From: Chloroflexota bacterium
Lineage (GTDB): Bacteria; Chloroflexota; Dehalococcoidia; Lucifugimonadales; Lucifugimonadaceae
DNA: 64,000 bases
Assembly (NCBI GenBank): GCA_002730555.1
Contig: PCAM01000037.1
Span: 1 to 64,000, forward strand
Reading direction: 5' to 3'
In this document: positions 28,336 to 38,800 of the stretch, piece by piece
Numbering within the stretch: position 1 is the first letter of the stretch
Layout of the letters: every line of letters starts with the position of its first letter
Position numbers and translations under genes: made by a program
The notes under the pieces: generated by a model
What the model saw: only the letters and a program-made list of their open reading frames with translations
Told to the model about the DNA's origin: nothing
The model's database searches: none

Positions 28336-28437
28336 TGGCGGCAGGTGACGGTGTAAGCGGGATTAAAAGCGGGCACGCAGGCGATACTACTTCAGAAACT
28401 GGCCGATGGCCGAATCCTGACAACTCCGTGAACCGCG

Positions 28438-29778
28438 TCAGCCCAGGTTCCTGAGCTTCGTGAACCTGATTGCGAAGATGCTCGCCGTGATGAGCAGCAC
28501 GATTCCCAGGCCGAATATCGCCACCTCTGCGCCAAATAGCTCCATGGCGGTCGCCACCGACAGGATGCCGAATGGCATGAAGCCGAAGATCATCTCAAAG
28601 ATACTGGCGACCCGGGCGCGGTGTCCGTCGTCGGACAGCTCCATCGCAAGTGCCTGCCCGAGCGCAAACCGGCCGGCCTCGCCCATGCCGATGAACAGCA
28701 TCAGGAATAACCCTACCCAGTAGGACGGCAACCCGGCCACGGACGCCATCGCGATAGCCGAGACGAACGCCGAGCCCATCAACACCAAGCCCCGGCGCTG
28801 CCCCTTCCTCAGCGACGCCATGCCAAGCGCCCCCAGCAGCGATCCGATGCCCGTCATCGCGGTCAACGCGCCGACCTGAAACGGAGTGGCCCCGTACACG
28901 TCCTTGGCGAAGGCAGGAAGCAGCATTCGAAACGGCATCGTCAGGAGCATGACGACCGCTGCAAACAACAGGACCGACAGTAATTCCCTGTATTTGCGCA
29001 CGTACGAAAAACCTTCGATAACGTTCGCCGCTACTGAGCGTCGGGGCGCGTCGGGATCGGGCTCGAAACGTGGCAACTGGGTCATGAACAGGATGGCGAC
29101 AACGTTCAATCCCGCGACCACAAGGTAGACGCCCTCCGGCCCGATGAAACCGTAAAGCACACCCCCGATCGCCGGCGCCACCATCGTCGTGAGACTCATC
29201 GCAGCGGAGTTGAGCGACACGGCATTGGACATCAACTCTTTGCCAACGGTTTTCTGGATCATCAACTGCCGCGCTGGCATCATGAACGCAAAGTAGAGGC
29301 CCTGAATCATTGAGGCCAGCAGCAGGTACTGCCAGGTCAGGACGTCGGTGAAGATCATGACCGATACACTCACGGCGATGATCACCTGCCACAACTGGAG
29401 TATCTGGATCAGCGTTCGCCGCTCCACCCGCTCGGCTACCGTACCGCCGACAAGCGACCCGAACAGCGACGCCGGCGCGAATCCGACCGCGATCAATCCG
29501 GTGATCGTGAACGAATTCGTGATGTCGTACGCCAGGATGCCGCGCGCAAGGAACTGCATCTGCGTTCCGCTCATGCCCGTCATCACGCCGAGCCACAGGA
29601 ATCGATAGTGACGGTTCCCGAGCGACTCGAATGCACGGCCGAAGAACCCGATGCTGCGGGTTGCGACAGGCGCGGCCATCAGGTGGTCCGGGACGGTCGA
29701 ATCGGCAAATGAACTACTGGCTACTACATCGTCAGGCGGGGATGTGTCGTCGGGACGCAGCGGCCCTGTGGTTGCCAT
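28438..29778 (-). CDS. MFS transporter (DHA3/EntS-like)
   Basis: Twelve-segment major facilitator of the EntS/MefA-like branch. Starting at the ATG with AGGA four bases upstream gives 446 aa; the open frame extends 37 codons further without conservation. A polar N-terminal tail (~65 residues) precedes NRHYRFLWLGVMTGMSGTQMQFLARGI, the typical first segment of DHA3 proteins. AERVERRTLIQI is the motif-A loop, and YFAFMMPARQLMIQKTVGKELMSNAVSLNS the central family motif. Likely exporter of a small molecule; substrate unknown. Its paralogue at 31454 has the same architecture, and a TrpB2 gene separates them. Confidence 0.82.
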   Translation of the reverse strand: MATTGPLRPDDTSPPDDVVASSSFADSTVPDHLMAAPVATRSIGFFGRAFESLGNRHYRFLWLGVMTGMSGTQMQFLARGILAYDITNSFTITGLIAVGFAPASLFGSLVGGTVAERVERRTLIQILQLWQVIIAVSVSVMIFTDVLTWQYLLLASMIQGLYFAFMMPARQLMIQKTVGKELMSNAVSLNSAAMSLTTMVAPAIGGVLYGFIGPEGVYLVVAGLNVVAILFMTQLPRFEPDPDAPRRSVAANVIEGFSYVRKYRELLSVLLFAAVVMLLTMPFRMLLPAFAKDVYGATPFQVGALTAMTGIGSLLGALGMASLRKGQRRGLVLMGSAFVSAIAMASVAGLPSYWVGLFLMLFIGMGEAGRFALGQALAMELSDDGHRARVASIFEMIFGFMPFGILSVATAMELFGAEVAIFGLGIVLLITASIFAIRFTKLRNLG

Positions 29779-29988
29779 GAATCCTAGGTTATCCCGGGTG
29801 GTCCCCGGGCTTCGATTCGAATCGAAACGCGGTACGGATGGGAATCGCAATAAATGCCAGCCAACGCCCCTATATGCGCCGGGCAGCATCCGGTGCGCGC
29901 GATGATATCGGCGCGGCTCCGGCTGGCAAGGGGATAGCGATATCGGTCCCGGCGATCATGGCGGTTCCCTGGGCCCGATGGCTATCTA

Positions 29989-31344
29989 TTAGATCTGCGG
30001 CACAGACTCCATAGCAGCGGCGATCTCCGCCTCCGGCAGGGCGTAGTCGACCATGTTGCCAGAGAAGTAGTTGTCGTAGGCGGACATGTCCAGGTGGCCG
30101 TGCCCACACAGGTGGAACAGGATCGACTTCTCCTCACCCATCTCCTTGCACAACAACGCTTCGTCGATGGCCGCTTTGACGGCGTGGGACGGCTCCGGGG
30201 CCGGGATGATGCCCTCGGCGCTTGCGAACAGCACGGCGGCCTCAAAACACTCTGTCTGGTTGTAGGACCGCGCCTCGATCAATCCCTCGTCCGCCATAGC
30301 GCTGACCAGCGGCGCCATGCCGTGATACCGGAGCCCCCCGGCGTGGATCGGGTTCGGGACAAAAGTGTGTCCCAGCGTGTGCATCTTGAGCAACGGCGTC
30401 ATGCCGATGGCATCGCCGAAATCGTAGGCGAACTTGCCCTTGGTGAGCGAGGGCGCTGCCGCCGGTTCCACGGCGATGAAGCGGATGTCCCCACCCGCCA
30501 ACTTCTGTGGCACGAACGGGAAGGCGATCCCCGCCAGGTTGGACCCACCACCTGCGCAGCCGATCACCATGTCAGGTTGGCCACCCGCCAGGTCCATCTG
30601 CTTGATGGCCTCCTGCCCAATCACCGTCTGGTGCATCAGGACGTGGTTCAGGACCGAACCCAGCGAGTACTTGGTGCTCTCATCGCTCGCTGCGATCTCG
30701 ACGGCCTCGGAGATGGCGATCCCCAGCGAACCGGGAGACTCCGGGTCGCCTCCAAGAATCGTGCGTCCGGCGTTCGTCTCGTTGCTCGGGCTAGCGGTCA
30801 CCTCACCGCCCCAGATCTGCATCATCGATTTCCGGTACGGCTTCTGGTCAAAGCTGGCCTTCACCATGAAGACCTTCGCCTCGATGCCGAACTGCTGGCA
30901 GGCGAAAGCGAGGGCGCTTCCCCACTGTCCGGCGCCGGTCTCCGTAGAGATACGCTTCGTGCCGGCGATGCTGTTGTAATACGCCTGCGCCACCGCCGTG
31001 TTGGGTTTGTGGCTACCAGCCGGGCTAACGCCCTCGTACTTGTAGTAGATCTTCGCCGGGGTGCCGAGCGCTTTTTCCAGCCCTGTGGCGCGAAAAAGCG
31101 GGGTGGGCCGCCAGATCTTGTACACGTCGCGGACCGGTTCGGGGATGTCAATCCAGCGGTCCTGGCTGACCTCTTGCATGATCAGGTCCATCGGGAACAG
31201 CGGAGCGAAATCGTCCGGGCCCGCGGGCTGGCCGGTGCCGGGATGTAACGCCGGTGCGATCGGGACTTCCAGATCAGCCTGGATGTTGTACCAGCTGGTC
31301 GGGATGTCGGACTCGTTCAGCAGAAACTTTTTCTGGTCGGCCAT
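29989..31344 (-). CDS. trpB: Tryptophan synthase beta-like protein, TrpB2 type
   Basis: PLP enzyme that joins indole (or a similar nucleophile) with serine. The 451-aa chain is of the longer TrpB2 type that usually lacks a TrpA partner. The PLP-binding lysine is in the motif GSHKPNTA, the substrate loop is [20 protein letters not shown], and the phosphate-binding loop is [39 protein letters not shown] is a TrpB2-type N-terminal segment. The ATG has GGAGGA four to five bases upstream; a 16-codon upstream extension is not supported. No other trp gene is close, so it may salvage indole or make tryptophan with a distant TrpA. Confidence 0.9.
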   Translation of the reverse strand: MADQKKFLLNESDIPTSWYNIQADLEVPIAPALHPGTGQPAGPDDFAPLFPMDLIMQEVSQDRWIDIPEPVRDVYKIWRPTPLFRATGLEKALGTPAKIYYKYEGVSPAGSHKPNTAVAQAYYNSIAGTKRISTETGAGQWGSALAFACQQFGIEAKVFMVKASFDQKPYRKSMMQIWGGEVTASPSNETNAGRTILGGDPESPGSLGIAISEAVEIAASDESTKYSLGSVLNHVLMHQTVIGQEAIKQMDLAGGQPDMVIGCAGGGSNLAGIAFPFVPQKLAGGDIRFIAVEPAAAPSLTKGKFAYDFGDAIGMTPLLKMHTLGHTFVPNPIHAGGLRYHGMAPLVSAMADEGLIEARSYNQTECFEAAVLFASAEGIIPAPEPSHAVKAAIDEALLCKEMGEEKSILFHLCGHGHLDMSAYDNYFSGNMVDYALPEAEIAAAMESVPQI

Positions 31345-31453
31345 GGATTCCTCCGGTTGAGAGCGGGATGGGCGCCCGGAGCGAGCGCCCACGCGACGTT
31401 GCGGAATTTTAATAATCAGAGAATTCTAAGGCGCATTACGTGAGGGAGTCGTG

Positions 31454-32923
31454 ATGGAGGGAGGACCGAGCGCCTGCAATGGACCCAGCCTGGGGCGATC
31501 ACCCATGGCGAACGAGGCGCGGGTCGCCGAGAATAACCGGCGTCGAATCCGCTTTCGTTATGAGGCCAATCCACAAATGAACGCCGGCCCGCGGCAAGCA
31601 GGCGAGTCCAGCCCGGTCATCGGCGCGCCGCGCCCGGTATCGATCGTCAAAAACCCGGCGTTTGTCCGGCTATGGGCCATCGGCGGATTGACCAGCACGA
31701 TGATGTGGCTGGACATGCTCGTCATCGCCCTCCTGACCCTGGACCTGACCGGCTCGCCTTTCCTGGTCTCGCTCACCTTCTTCCTGCGCTTCACGCCGAT
31801 GCTTTTCGGCTTCGGCATCGGGGTGATAGCGGACCGCATGAACCGCAAGCGTCTGATGGCCTTCGGGCTGGGCGTGCAGATGACCGTGGCCGCCGTACTC
31901 GCCACACTTGTGGTCACAAACGCCATCGATTACTGGCACCTGGCGGTGGGGGCGCTCATAACCGGGGCCGTGATGGCGAGCGAGTTTCCGGTGCGCCGGA
32001 CGATGATCGGTGAGATTGTCGATCCAGACCGGGTCGGGCAGGCGGTGGCGCTGGAGTCCGGCACGAGCGCCGGGTCACGGATTCTTGGCCCCATCATCGG
32101 TGGGACATTTTTCGCAACAGTTGGCCCCGAGGGTGGTTTCATGCTCGGGGTTGTGCTGTACGGGTTAGCACTACTGGTAGCGCTTTCCATGAGGTACACG
32201 CCACCGGGGCGTGAAACTGAGACCTCTGGACCGTTCCAGCAGATACGCGAGGGCGTGAGCTACATCAGGGGCAGCCGCCTCATGGTCGGGACCCTGATCG
32301 TGACGCTGCTCATGAACGTGTTCGGCTTCCCGTACGTGAGTCAGCAGCCCGTCGTGGCGCGTGAACACCTGATGGTCAACGACGTGCTCGTCGGCGCGCT
32401 CCAGTCCATCGAAGGCCTGGGGGCGTTCATCGGCGCGGCGCTGATCGTGGCGTTTGCGCGGCCGAACCACTACACACGGATCTACCTGTACGGCTCGCTG
32501 CTGTTCGTCGTGGCAACGATCGTATTCTCCCGGTCGGACTGGTACTGGTTCAGCTTTGGAACCGTGTTCTTCGGCGGGGTTGGCATGGCTTCTTTTGCCG
32601 CAATGCAGAGCGCAATCATGATTTACGCCGCGTCCCCTGCCATGAGGGCGCGCGTCATGGGCTCGGTGGCAATGTTTATCGGCCTTGGTCCGATAGGACA
32701 GATCAACATCGGGCTGCTGGCCGACCTGATCGATCCGCGAACGGCCATCCTTATCACCGGCGGGACCGGGCTGTTCACCCTGCTGCTTGCGGCCGTGGCG
32801 TTCCCGATTCTGCGAAGCGGACGGGCGATGGAACTTGACCGGGTCCAACGCCTCGCTCAGGCCGAGGACCTCAGGGCGATTGACGACTCGCGTGAGTCAA
32901 CGGAACCGACCGGAGCAAATTAA
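31454..32923 (+). CDS. MFS transporter (DHA3/EntS-like), second copy
   Basis: Twelve-segment major facilitator, 489 aa from the ATG behind GGGAG; an internal ATG at 31505 is also possible. The N-terminal tail is polar, then FVRLWAIGGLTSTMMWLDMLVIALLTL forms the first segment. IGVIADRMNRKRLMAFGLGV is motif A, and ASEFPVRRTMIGEIVDPDRVGQAVALES matches the central motif of the 28438 gene. It therefore belongs to the same exporter group. It is divergent from trpB across ~110 bp, which must hold both promoters. The stop overlaps the convergent SnoaL-like gene by four bases. Confidence 0.82.
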   Translation: MEGGPSACNGPSLGRSPMANEARVAENNRRRIRFRYEANPQMNAGPRQAGESSPVIGAPRPVSIVKNPAFVRLWAIGGLTSTMMWLDMLVIALLTLDLTGSPFLVSLTFFLRFTPMLFGFGIGVIADRMNRKRLMAFGLGVQMTVAAVLATLVVTNAIDYWHLAVGALITGAVMASEFPVRRTMIGEIVDPDRVGQAVALESGTSAGSRILGPIIGGTFFATVGPEGGFMLGVVLYGLALLVALSMRYTPPGRETETSGPFQQIREGVSYIRGSRLMVGTLIVTLLMNVFGFPYVSQQPVVAREHLMVNDVLVGALQSIEGLGAFIGAALIVAFARPNHYTRIYLYGSLLFVVATIVFSRSDWYWFSFGTVFFGGVGMASFAAMQSAIMIYAASPAMRARVMGSVAMFIGLGPIGQINIGLLADLIDPRTAILITGGTGLFTLLLAAVAFPILRSGRAMELDRVQRLAQAEDLRAIDDSRESTEPTGAN

Positions 32924-33342
32924 CCCCGGTTTGTTCCGTCGGACAGGTTACTGGCGGCGGCCAGAAACGATGACCGGAACTGGACACCCCATCGGCCGTC
33001 GATCTTCGTGAATATCCAGAGCGTGTCAAAGCCGTGGTACTCGACGCCGTCCGCATGGCGGCGGGACTGCCGAATAACCAGATGGACCTTGTCGTCACCC
33101 GCCTGCACCGCTTGGATGGCGGTTGTGTCCGTGTGGTTCCATCCCTCGTCTTTCAGTCGTTTGGTCAGGACGTCTTCACCGGCCCGGAAATCGTCCCCGG
33201 TCTCCCACGCCTGGAACCGATTCTCGGCCAGCCGAACGTGCGGGAAGTGCATGTGCGAAAGCTGGGCCGTGATATCCCTTGCGTTGAACGCGTGGTTCCA
33301 GTTGTGGAACGCTTTGATCGCCTCTGTTGCGGGGTCGGTCAC
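32920..33342 (-). CDS. SnoaL-like/NTF2-fold protein
   Basis: Small 140-aa NTF2-fold protein. The core AIKAFHNWNHAFNARDITAQLSHMHFPHVRLAEN, the central sheet WNHTDTTAIQAVQAGDDKVHLVIRQSRRHADG and the end DTLWIFTKIDGRWGVQFRSSF are typical of the SnoaL-like/DUF4440 set. These may be hydratases, isomerases or ligand binders. GTG was chosen because GGAGG lies five bases upstream; the longer ATG-like frame start lacks one. It is the last gene of a run with the two CoA-transferases and the carboxylase, 22 bp from the second transferase, suggesting a role in that CoA pathway, but no catalytic residue set is diagnostic. Confidence 0.75.
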   Translation of the reverse strand: MTDPATEAIKAFHNWNHAFNARDITAQLSHMHFPHVRLAENRFQAWETGDDFRAGEDVLTKRLKDEGWNHTDTTAIQAVQAGDDKVHLVIRQSRRHADGVEYHGFDTLWIFTKIDGRWGVQFRSSFLAAASNLSDGTNRG

Positions 33343-33364
33343 TGCGGCCTCCAGATGTTTCTCA

Positions 33365-34654
33365 CTAGCGTTCCCGCACCAGCGGTACATAGCCGATGAT
33401 CCCGGTTTCCTCTAGCTCTGCGATCTCGTCGGCTGACAACCCCAGCAACTCTCCCAGTACGTATGGGTGATGCTGCCCCAGCGTCGGTGCGGGCCGATAG
33501 TGGCGTGCCGGCGTTTCGGAAAGACGTATCGGCTGCCCGGCGTGGCGATGGGTGCCCGCCTCCGGGTGATCGAACATCCAGAAGAAGCCGCGCTGATTCA
33601 GGTGTTCGTCGTTCATCAACTCGTCGGCGTTTACCACCACGCCCGCGGCTATCCCGGCGGCCTGAAGCTGCCACATCACGTCGTAGGCGTTCTTGCCTCG
33701 CGTCCATTCGCCGACATGCCGGTTCAATTCGCCTTGATTGCTCAGACGATCCGCCAGCATGGCGAAATGCCCATCGGCCGCCCACTCAGGAGAACCGATT
33801 GCTTCACAAAAATCCGCCCACTGGTCCTCAGAACCCACCGAAATGGCGATCCATTTGTCATCGCCCGCACACCGATAAGCCCCGTGCGGCGCTTTGCGGA
33901 GGTGCCCATTTCCAATGCGCGGCGACACCTCTCCCGATAGCTGGTAGCCAAGCGACGCCTCGCCGGTAAGAGCCGCGCCGGACTCAGCCTGCGCCAACGA
34001 TATGTGCTGTCCCACTCCGGTTCGGTGCCTCGCGAACAGCGCCGTCAGAATCGCGCCGGTGGCAAACATCCCGGACGCCGGGTCCGGGTATGCGTTGCCG
34101 CTCATGTGCGGTTCCTCGCCCGGATAGCCCATCCGGCTCGCCAGCCCGGAATGGGGATCGATGGTCGTGCCGTAAGAGACGAAGTGCTGGAACGGGCCTT
34201 CGGGTCCGTAGCCGGGCATCGAGCAGAAGATGATCGACGGCTTGATCGCCTTCAAGGCCGGGTAGGCGATACCCAGGTTCGGCATCACGCGCGGGCTGTA
34301 GTTCTCGATCACGATGTCGCTAATCGCCACCAGCTGCTTGAACAGCTCCACGCCGCGTTCCGTGTTCAGCTCAAGCGTGATGTCCAGCTTGTTGCGGCCC
34401 ATGTCGTTGTTCAGGACGTTGCGGTTCCAGTGGCGCTCGCCCGGCTCGTTGTCCGGGTATGTGCCCAGCACCTTCGCCGTCTCACGCGTCACCTCCCGGC
34501 GTCCAACCAGAGCGCGGCCCGAGATGTGGATCACCTCTGCGCCCAGATCGGCCAGTATCCGGGTGCAGTGCGGTCCCGCCCAGACGCGTGACAGGTCAAG
34601 CACGCGAACGCCGTCAAGTGGGCCTTTTGCGTTTGCCAGCATCGGTGCTGCCAT
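33365..34654 (-). CDS. Family III (CaiB/BaiF) CoA-transferase with catalytic Asp
   Basis: Transfers CoA between carboxylic acids through an aspartyl thioester. The 430-aa length and opening GPLDGVRVLDLSRVWAGPHCTRILADLGAEVI are standard. NKLDITLELNTERG and the catalytic-Asp segment NAYPDPASGMFATGA (Asp191) are present. The ATG overlaps the stop of the previous transferase gene (TGATG), so both subunits are likely made together. The neighbour lacks the catalytic Asp, suggesting a hetero-oligomer in which this chain is the active one. Substrate unknown; the acyl-CoA carboxylase upstream suggests a dicarboxyl or branched short-chain acid. Confidence 0.88.
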   Translation of the reverse strand: MAAPMLANAKGPLDGVRVLDLSRVWAGPHCTRILADLGAEVIHISGRALVGRREVTRETAKVLGTYPDNEPGERHWNRNVLNNDMGRNKLDITLELNTERGVELFKQLVAISDIVIENYSPRVMPNLGIAYPALKAIKPSIIFCSMPGYGPEGPFQHFVSYGTTIDPHSGLASRMGYPGEEPHMSGNAYPDPASGMFATGAILTALFARHRTGVGQHISLAQAESGAALTGEASLGYQLSGEVSPRIGNGHLRKAPHGAYRCAGDDKWIAISVGSEDQWADFCEAIGSPEWAADGHFAMLADRLSNQGELNRHVGEWTRGKNAYDVMWQLQAAGIAAGVVVNADELMNDEHLNQRGFFWMFDHPEAGTHRHAGQPIRLSETPARHYRPAPTLGQHHPYVLGELLGLSADEIAELEETGIIGYVPLVRER

Positions 34655-35898
34655 CAAATCACCCCGCCTTCACGTAGCCCTGCCAGCCGCTCCCCGTCGT
34701 ACCCAAGCTTCTCGGCAAGTACCTGATCGGTGTGCTCGCCAAGCAGATTGGCCCGTTCGTACACCGGCGGCGCCTCGGCCAGGTGGTAGGGTAGGCTGGC
34801 GTAGCGGTGGTTCCCGGCCACTGGATGATGCACATCCTTCCAGAATCCCCTGGACTCGTACTGCGGATCCTCCAGCACGTCGCTCACCTCGTTCACAAAG
34901 GCGGCCGGGATGCGGTTGTCCTGGAGGGCGTGCACGATCTCCTCCGCCGTGTGATCCATGAACCAGGGCCGCACAAGCGCGTCAAACTCGACCGAGTTCC
35001 GGGCGCACAGCTGGGGGTTCGAGAACCGCGGGTCTTCCAGCAGATCGGACATGTCCAGCAGTTCCAGGAACAGGACGTACTGGGTCGGGTCGCTGATCCC
35101 GAGAGACACCAATCCCGGCCTACCGTTGCTGGCTTTGCAGGAATAGATAGTGGTTGGGTGGACGGTCCCGTAGCGATTACCGGCCCGCATCCTGATGCTG
35201 CCGCTCGCGGTGAAGCCGTTCAGTGTGAACTGGTGCTCTGACGCCATCGCTTCCTGTATCGATATGTCCACGTACTGCCCGTGACCATCTCGATCCCTCG
35301 CCAGAAGCGCCGCCATGATCCCGCTGTATGCGTACAACGCACTCTGGTACGACGGTTGATATCCGGTCGAGCTCAGCGGCTCTCGCTCCGGGTGCCCGTT
35401 CACGTACATCTGCCCGCTAAGCGCCATCTCCACCATCGTGTCGGCCCGGTAGTCGCGGTACGGACCGTCCTGGCCGAAGTTGGAGATCGACGCCATTACC
35501 AGTCGAGGGTTGATGGCGCTCAAGGTGGCGTAGTCCAGCCCCATCGACTCCATAACGCCGGGGGCAAAATTCTCGATCAGCGCATCGGCGTGCGCGACCA
35601 GTTCTCTGAGCACACCCGCTCCCTCGTCAGACGAGAGATCCAGCGTGATCCCCTTTTTGCCGGTATTCAAGTACAGGTACAGTGCACTCGCTTCCGGGTC
35701 CGGCTTTCCGTCGGGGAAGGGGCCTACCCGTCTCGCTCCATCGCCCTCGCCGGGCGCTTCCACCTTGATCACGTCGGCGCCGAATGCCGCCAGCAACTTG
35801 CCGCAGTACGCCCCGGCGACGTGGTGCGAAAGATCCAGGACCGTCAGTTCCGAAAGCGCGCCTGTGTTCTGGGATCCCCGGTTGCTCACGGCCGCCAT
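34654..35898 (-). CDS. Family III CoA-transferase-like subunit lacking catalytic Asp
   Basis: A 414-aa CaiB/BaiF-family protein from the ATG at 35898. LSELTVLDLSHHVAGAYCGKLLAAFGADVIKVE, GKKGITLDL and DGHGQYVDISIQEAMASEHQ fit the family. Where the family has the Asp nucleophile (before the helix IMAALLARDRDG), this protein reads GYQPSYQSALYAYSG with no acidic residue. Unless another residue substitutes, it is catalytically silent and would serve as the partner of the chain encoded next. It overlaps the carboxylase gene by 13 bases and the following transferase by one. Precedent: two-subunit family III transferases such as BbsEF. Confidence 0.85.
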   Translation of the reverse strand: MAAVSNRGSQNTGALSELTVLDLSHHVAGAYCGKLLAAFGADVIKVEAPGEGDGARRVGPFPDGKPDPEASALYLYLNTGKKGITLDLSSDEGAGVLRELVAHADALIENFAPGVMESMGLDYATLSAINPRLVMASISNFGQDGPYRDYRADTMVEMALSGQMYVNGHPEREPLSSTGYQPSYQSALYAYSGIMAALLARDRDGHGQYVDISIQEAMASEHQFTLNGFTASGSIRMRAGNRYGTVHPTTIYSCKASNGRPGLVSLGISDPTQYVLFLELLDMSDLLEDPRFSNPQLCARNSVEFDALVRPWFMDHTAEEIVHALQDNRIPAAFVNEVSDVLEDPQYESRGFWKDVHHPVAGNHRYASLPYHLAEAPPVYERANLLGEHTDQVLAEKLGYDGERLAGLREGGVI

Positions 35899-38800
35899 CG
35901 CGCCGCCTTGCCGGGGCCGAGCTGCGTCTTGATCACCGCCTGCGCGGCTTCTACGAAATCGCATAACAGCGGCCGTGTGTCGCGCGGGTCAATGATCTCC
36001 TCAACGAGGAAGGTCTGCGCCGTGCGGAACGGCGAGGCCAGTTGTTTCAATCGGGACTCGATCTCCGCCCGCTTTGCCTTGGGGTCGTCTGATTCGGCGA
36101 TCTCCCGCCGGTACGCTGCGTCCACGCCGCCCTCGATGTGCATCGATCCCCAGTTGCCGGACGGCCACGAGTAACGGCGATGCATGCCGCTGAGCCGGAT
36201 GTGGCACCCGCCCGCGACGCCGAAAATCTGGCGGATCACAAAGGTCAGCCAGGGCGTCTCCGTATCGGCCATCACGGCGTGCAGCCGCGCGCCTACCCGC
36301 AACATCCCGGAGCTCTCCGACTCAAGGCCGATCATGAAGCCCGGGTCGTCCGCCAGGTTGATGATCGGCAGGTGGAAGGTTTCACACATCTCGATGAAGC
36401 GGATGATCTTCTCGGCCGCCTTGATGTCGGTCGCGCCGCCACCAACCCGGGAGTCGTTAATCATCACGCCCACCGGGTAGCCGTTGACCCGGGCAAGGAC
36501 GGTGAGTCGGCCTGCGCCGAAGTGCGGGGCGATCTCAAATATAGAGTCCTTGTCGAGGATCGATTCCAGAATCGGCCTGGGATCAAACACCGTCTTGTTG
36601 TCCCGCGGCACGATGTTCTTTAACGATTCGTCGCGCCGGTCACGGTCGTCCGTCGGCTCCTCGTACGGCGGCATGTCGTAAACGCTGTCCGGGAGGTAGC
36701 TGAGGAACCGGCGAATCATGTCGAACGCCTCTTCCTCGGATTCCGCCAGATTGTTCACGACCCCGCTCTGAAACACCTGCACGCTGGCGTCGCCGAGGTC
36801 CTCTTTGGTGATATCGATCCCGAAAGCCACCTTCACCACCGGCGGGCCTCCGGCGAACAACACAGACGTGTCCTTCACCATCACGCTGAAATGTGCAAGC
36901 GCGGCCTGCACCGCCGGCAGTCCGGCTACCGATCCCAGCACGGCCGCCACGGACGGAACCACGGGCAGCAGGTGCGGCGATACGTCGCGGCCCGGGCCGT
37001 TCGGCAGGTATGTGTGGCCGATCTGCTCGAACGTGCGCACGCTCCCCCCGGCGGCGTCCAGCAGGCGAACGAATGGCAATCGCCACTCGATCGCCATGCG
37101 CTCCGAGTAGGCCGTCTTGTTGCCTACATTGGCGTCAGATGCGCCCCCGCGTATCGTGAAATCGCCGCCGTTCACCATCACGCGACGGCCGTTGATTTTG
37201 GACACGCCGATGACGGTGTTGGCGGGCGTGAAGCCGGTCAGGTTGCCGTCGGCGTCATATGTAGCGGACCCGGCTAGCGTGCCGATCTCTTCAAAACTTT
37301 CGGGATCCACAAGCGCGTCGATCCGCTCCCGCACGGTCAGCTTGCCGCGCCCCTTATGGAAGGCGACATTGTTCTCGCCGCCCATCTGGTGCGCGAGGTT
37401 TGTTCGCAGCGCCAGCTCATCCAATTCGGCGTCCCAGCCGATATCGCGCTGCTCCACCGCGCCGCCCCGTTCCACAGCCGTTTCAAGATCGGCCGGATCC
37501 ATCGCTTCGATGAACACCACCGGCTGGTCCTCAAGGACCGTGCCACCCTGTTGCACGGCGACCATCCGGACGACCCCGCTGCGATCCGCCAACACCGTAT
37601 GGAAGAACTTCATCGCCTCCAGCACAGCGATCTGGTCCCCTGTCCGCACGGAATCTCCCTCTGCCACGTTCAGCTCGGCGACGATCCCCTGCGTCGGAGC
37701 GATCACGCCCACCGTGCCTTCAGGCCCTTCGACATCAACGGCCACGGGTGCCGTCCTCACAACCTCCGCCTCCGCCACTTCCGCGAAGCGTTTCGGGTGC
37801 GAATCGTTGCTGGAGTCCGCCAGCGTGGCGATCTGCTCATCCACGAAGCGGGTGTGGATCTTCATCTCGGCGAAATCCGGATGGTGCAGCAGGTTCTGCA
37901 AAAAATTCAGGTTGGTCGACACGCCCTCGATGCGGAACTCGCTCAGGGCCCGGTACGTCCGGCGAATGGCGTCCCCGAAGTCGTCCGACCTTGAGTGGCC
38001 GATCACTTTGGCGATCAGCGAATCAAACGAAGGGCTGGTGGTGTATCCGGCGTAGCCAAATGTGTCCGTCCTAACGCCCGGTCCCGTCGGCGGATCAAAC
38101 GCTGAGACGACACCAACCGACGGCAGCGTCCGCCCGTCCGGCGTGACCGTCTCCATGTTCACCCGGGCCTGGATGGCAAAGCCCCTCGAGGCTGGCACAT
38201 CCGCTTGCTCAAGCCCAAGATCGCTCAGCGACGAGCCGCCCGCGACGTTGAGCTGCGCCTCCACGAGATCGACCCCTGTCACGGCCTCCGTCACGGTATG
38301 CTCGACCTGGAGCCGGGCGTTGGCCTCGATGAAATAGAATCCGGATTCGTCCGTGAGGTCGCGGGCATCCACCAGGAACTCAAATGTGCCCAGGCTCCGG
38401 TAACTGACGGCCGTCGCGAGCCGCTGCGCAGAGTCGATGATTCGCTTTCTCAGACCGTCCGGCAGGTTCGGCGCGGGCGCAACTTCCATGACTTTCTGGT
38501 AGCGGCGCTGAACGCTACATTCACGTTCGCCGAAGTTGGAAACGGCACCGGAACCGTCGCCGAGGATCTGCACCTCAATATGGCGCGCCCGTGTGATCAG
38601 CCGTTCAGCAAATAAAGTGCCGTTGCCGAACGCGTTCATCGCCTCGGCGGTGGCCTCTGCATACTGGCTCTTCAGGTCGGCCGCGTCGCCCACGGCACGG
38701 GCGCCACGTCCGCCGCCCCCGGCGACCGCCTTGAGGATCATCGTGCCGCCACGGCCAAGAGATTCAAGAAAAGCGCCGGCCTCGTCGACCGAACCAAGTT

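Noticed and set aside
30094-31248. 384-codon plus-strand frame
   Set aside because: Antisense to trpB, which has unambiguous catalytic motifs.
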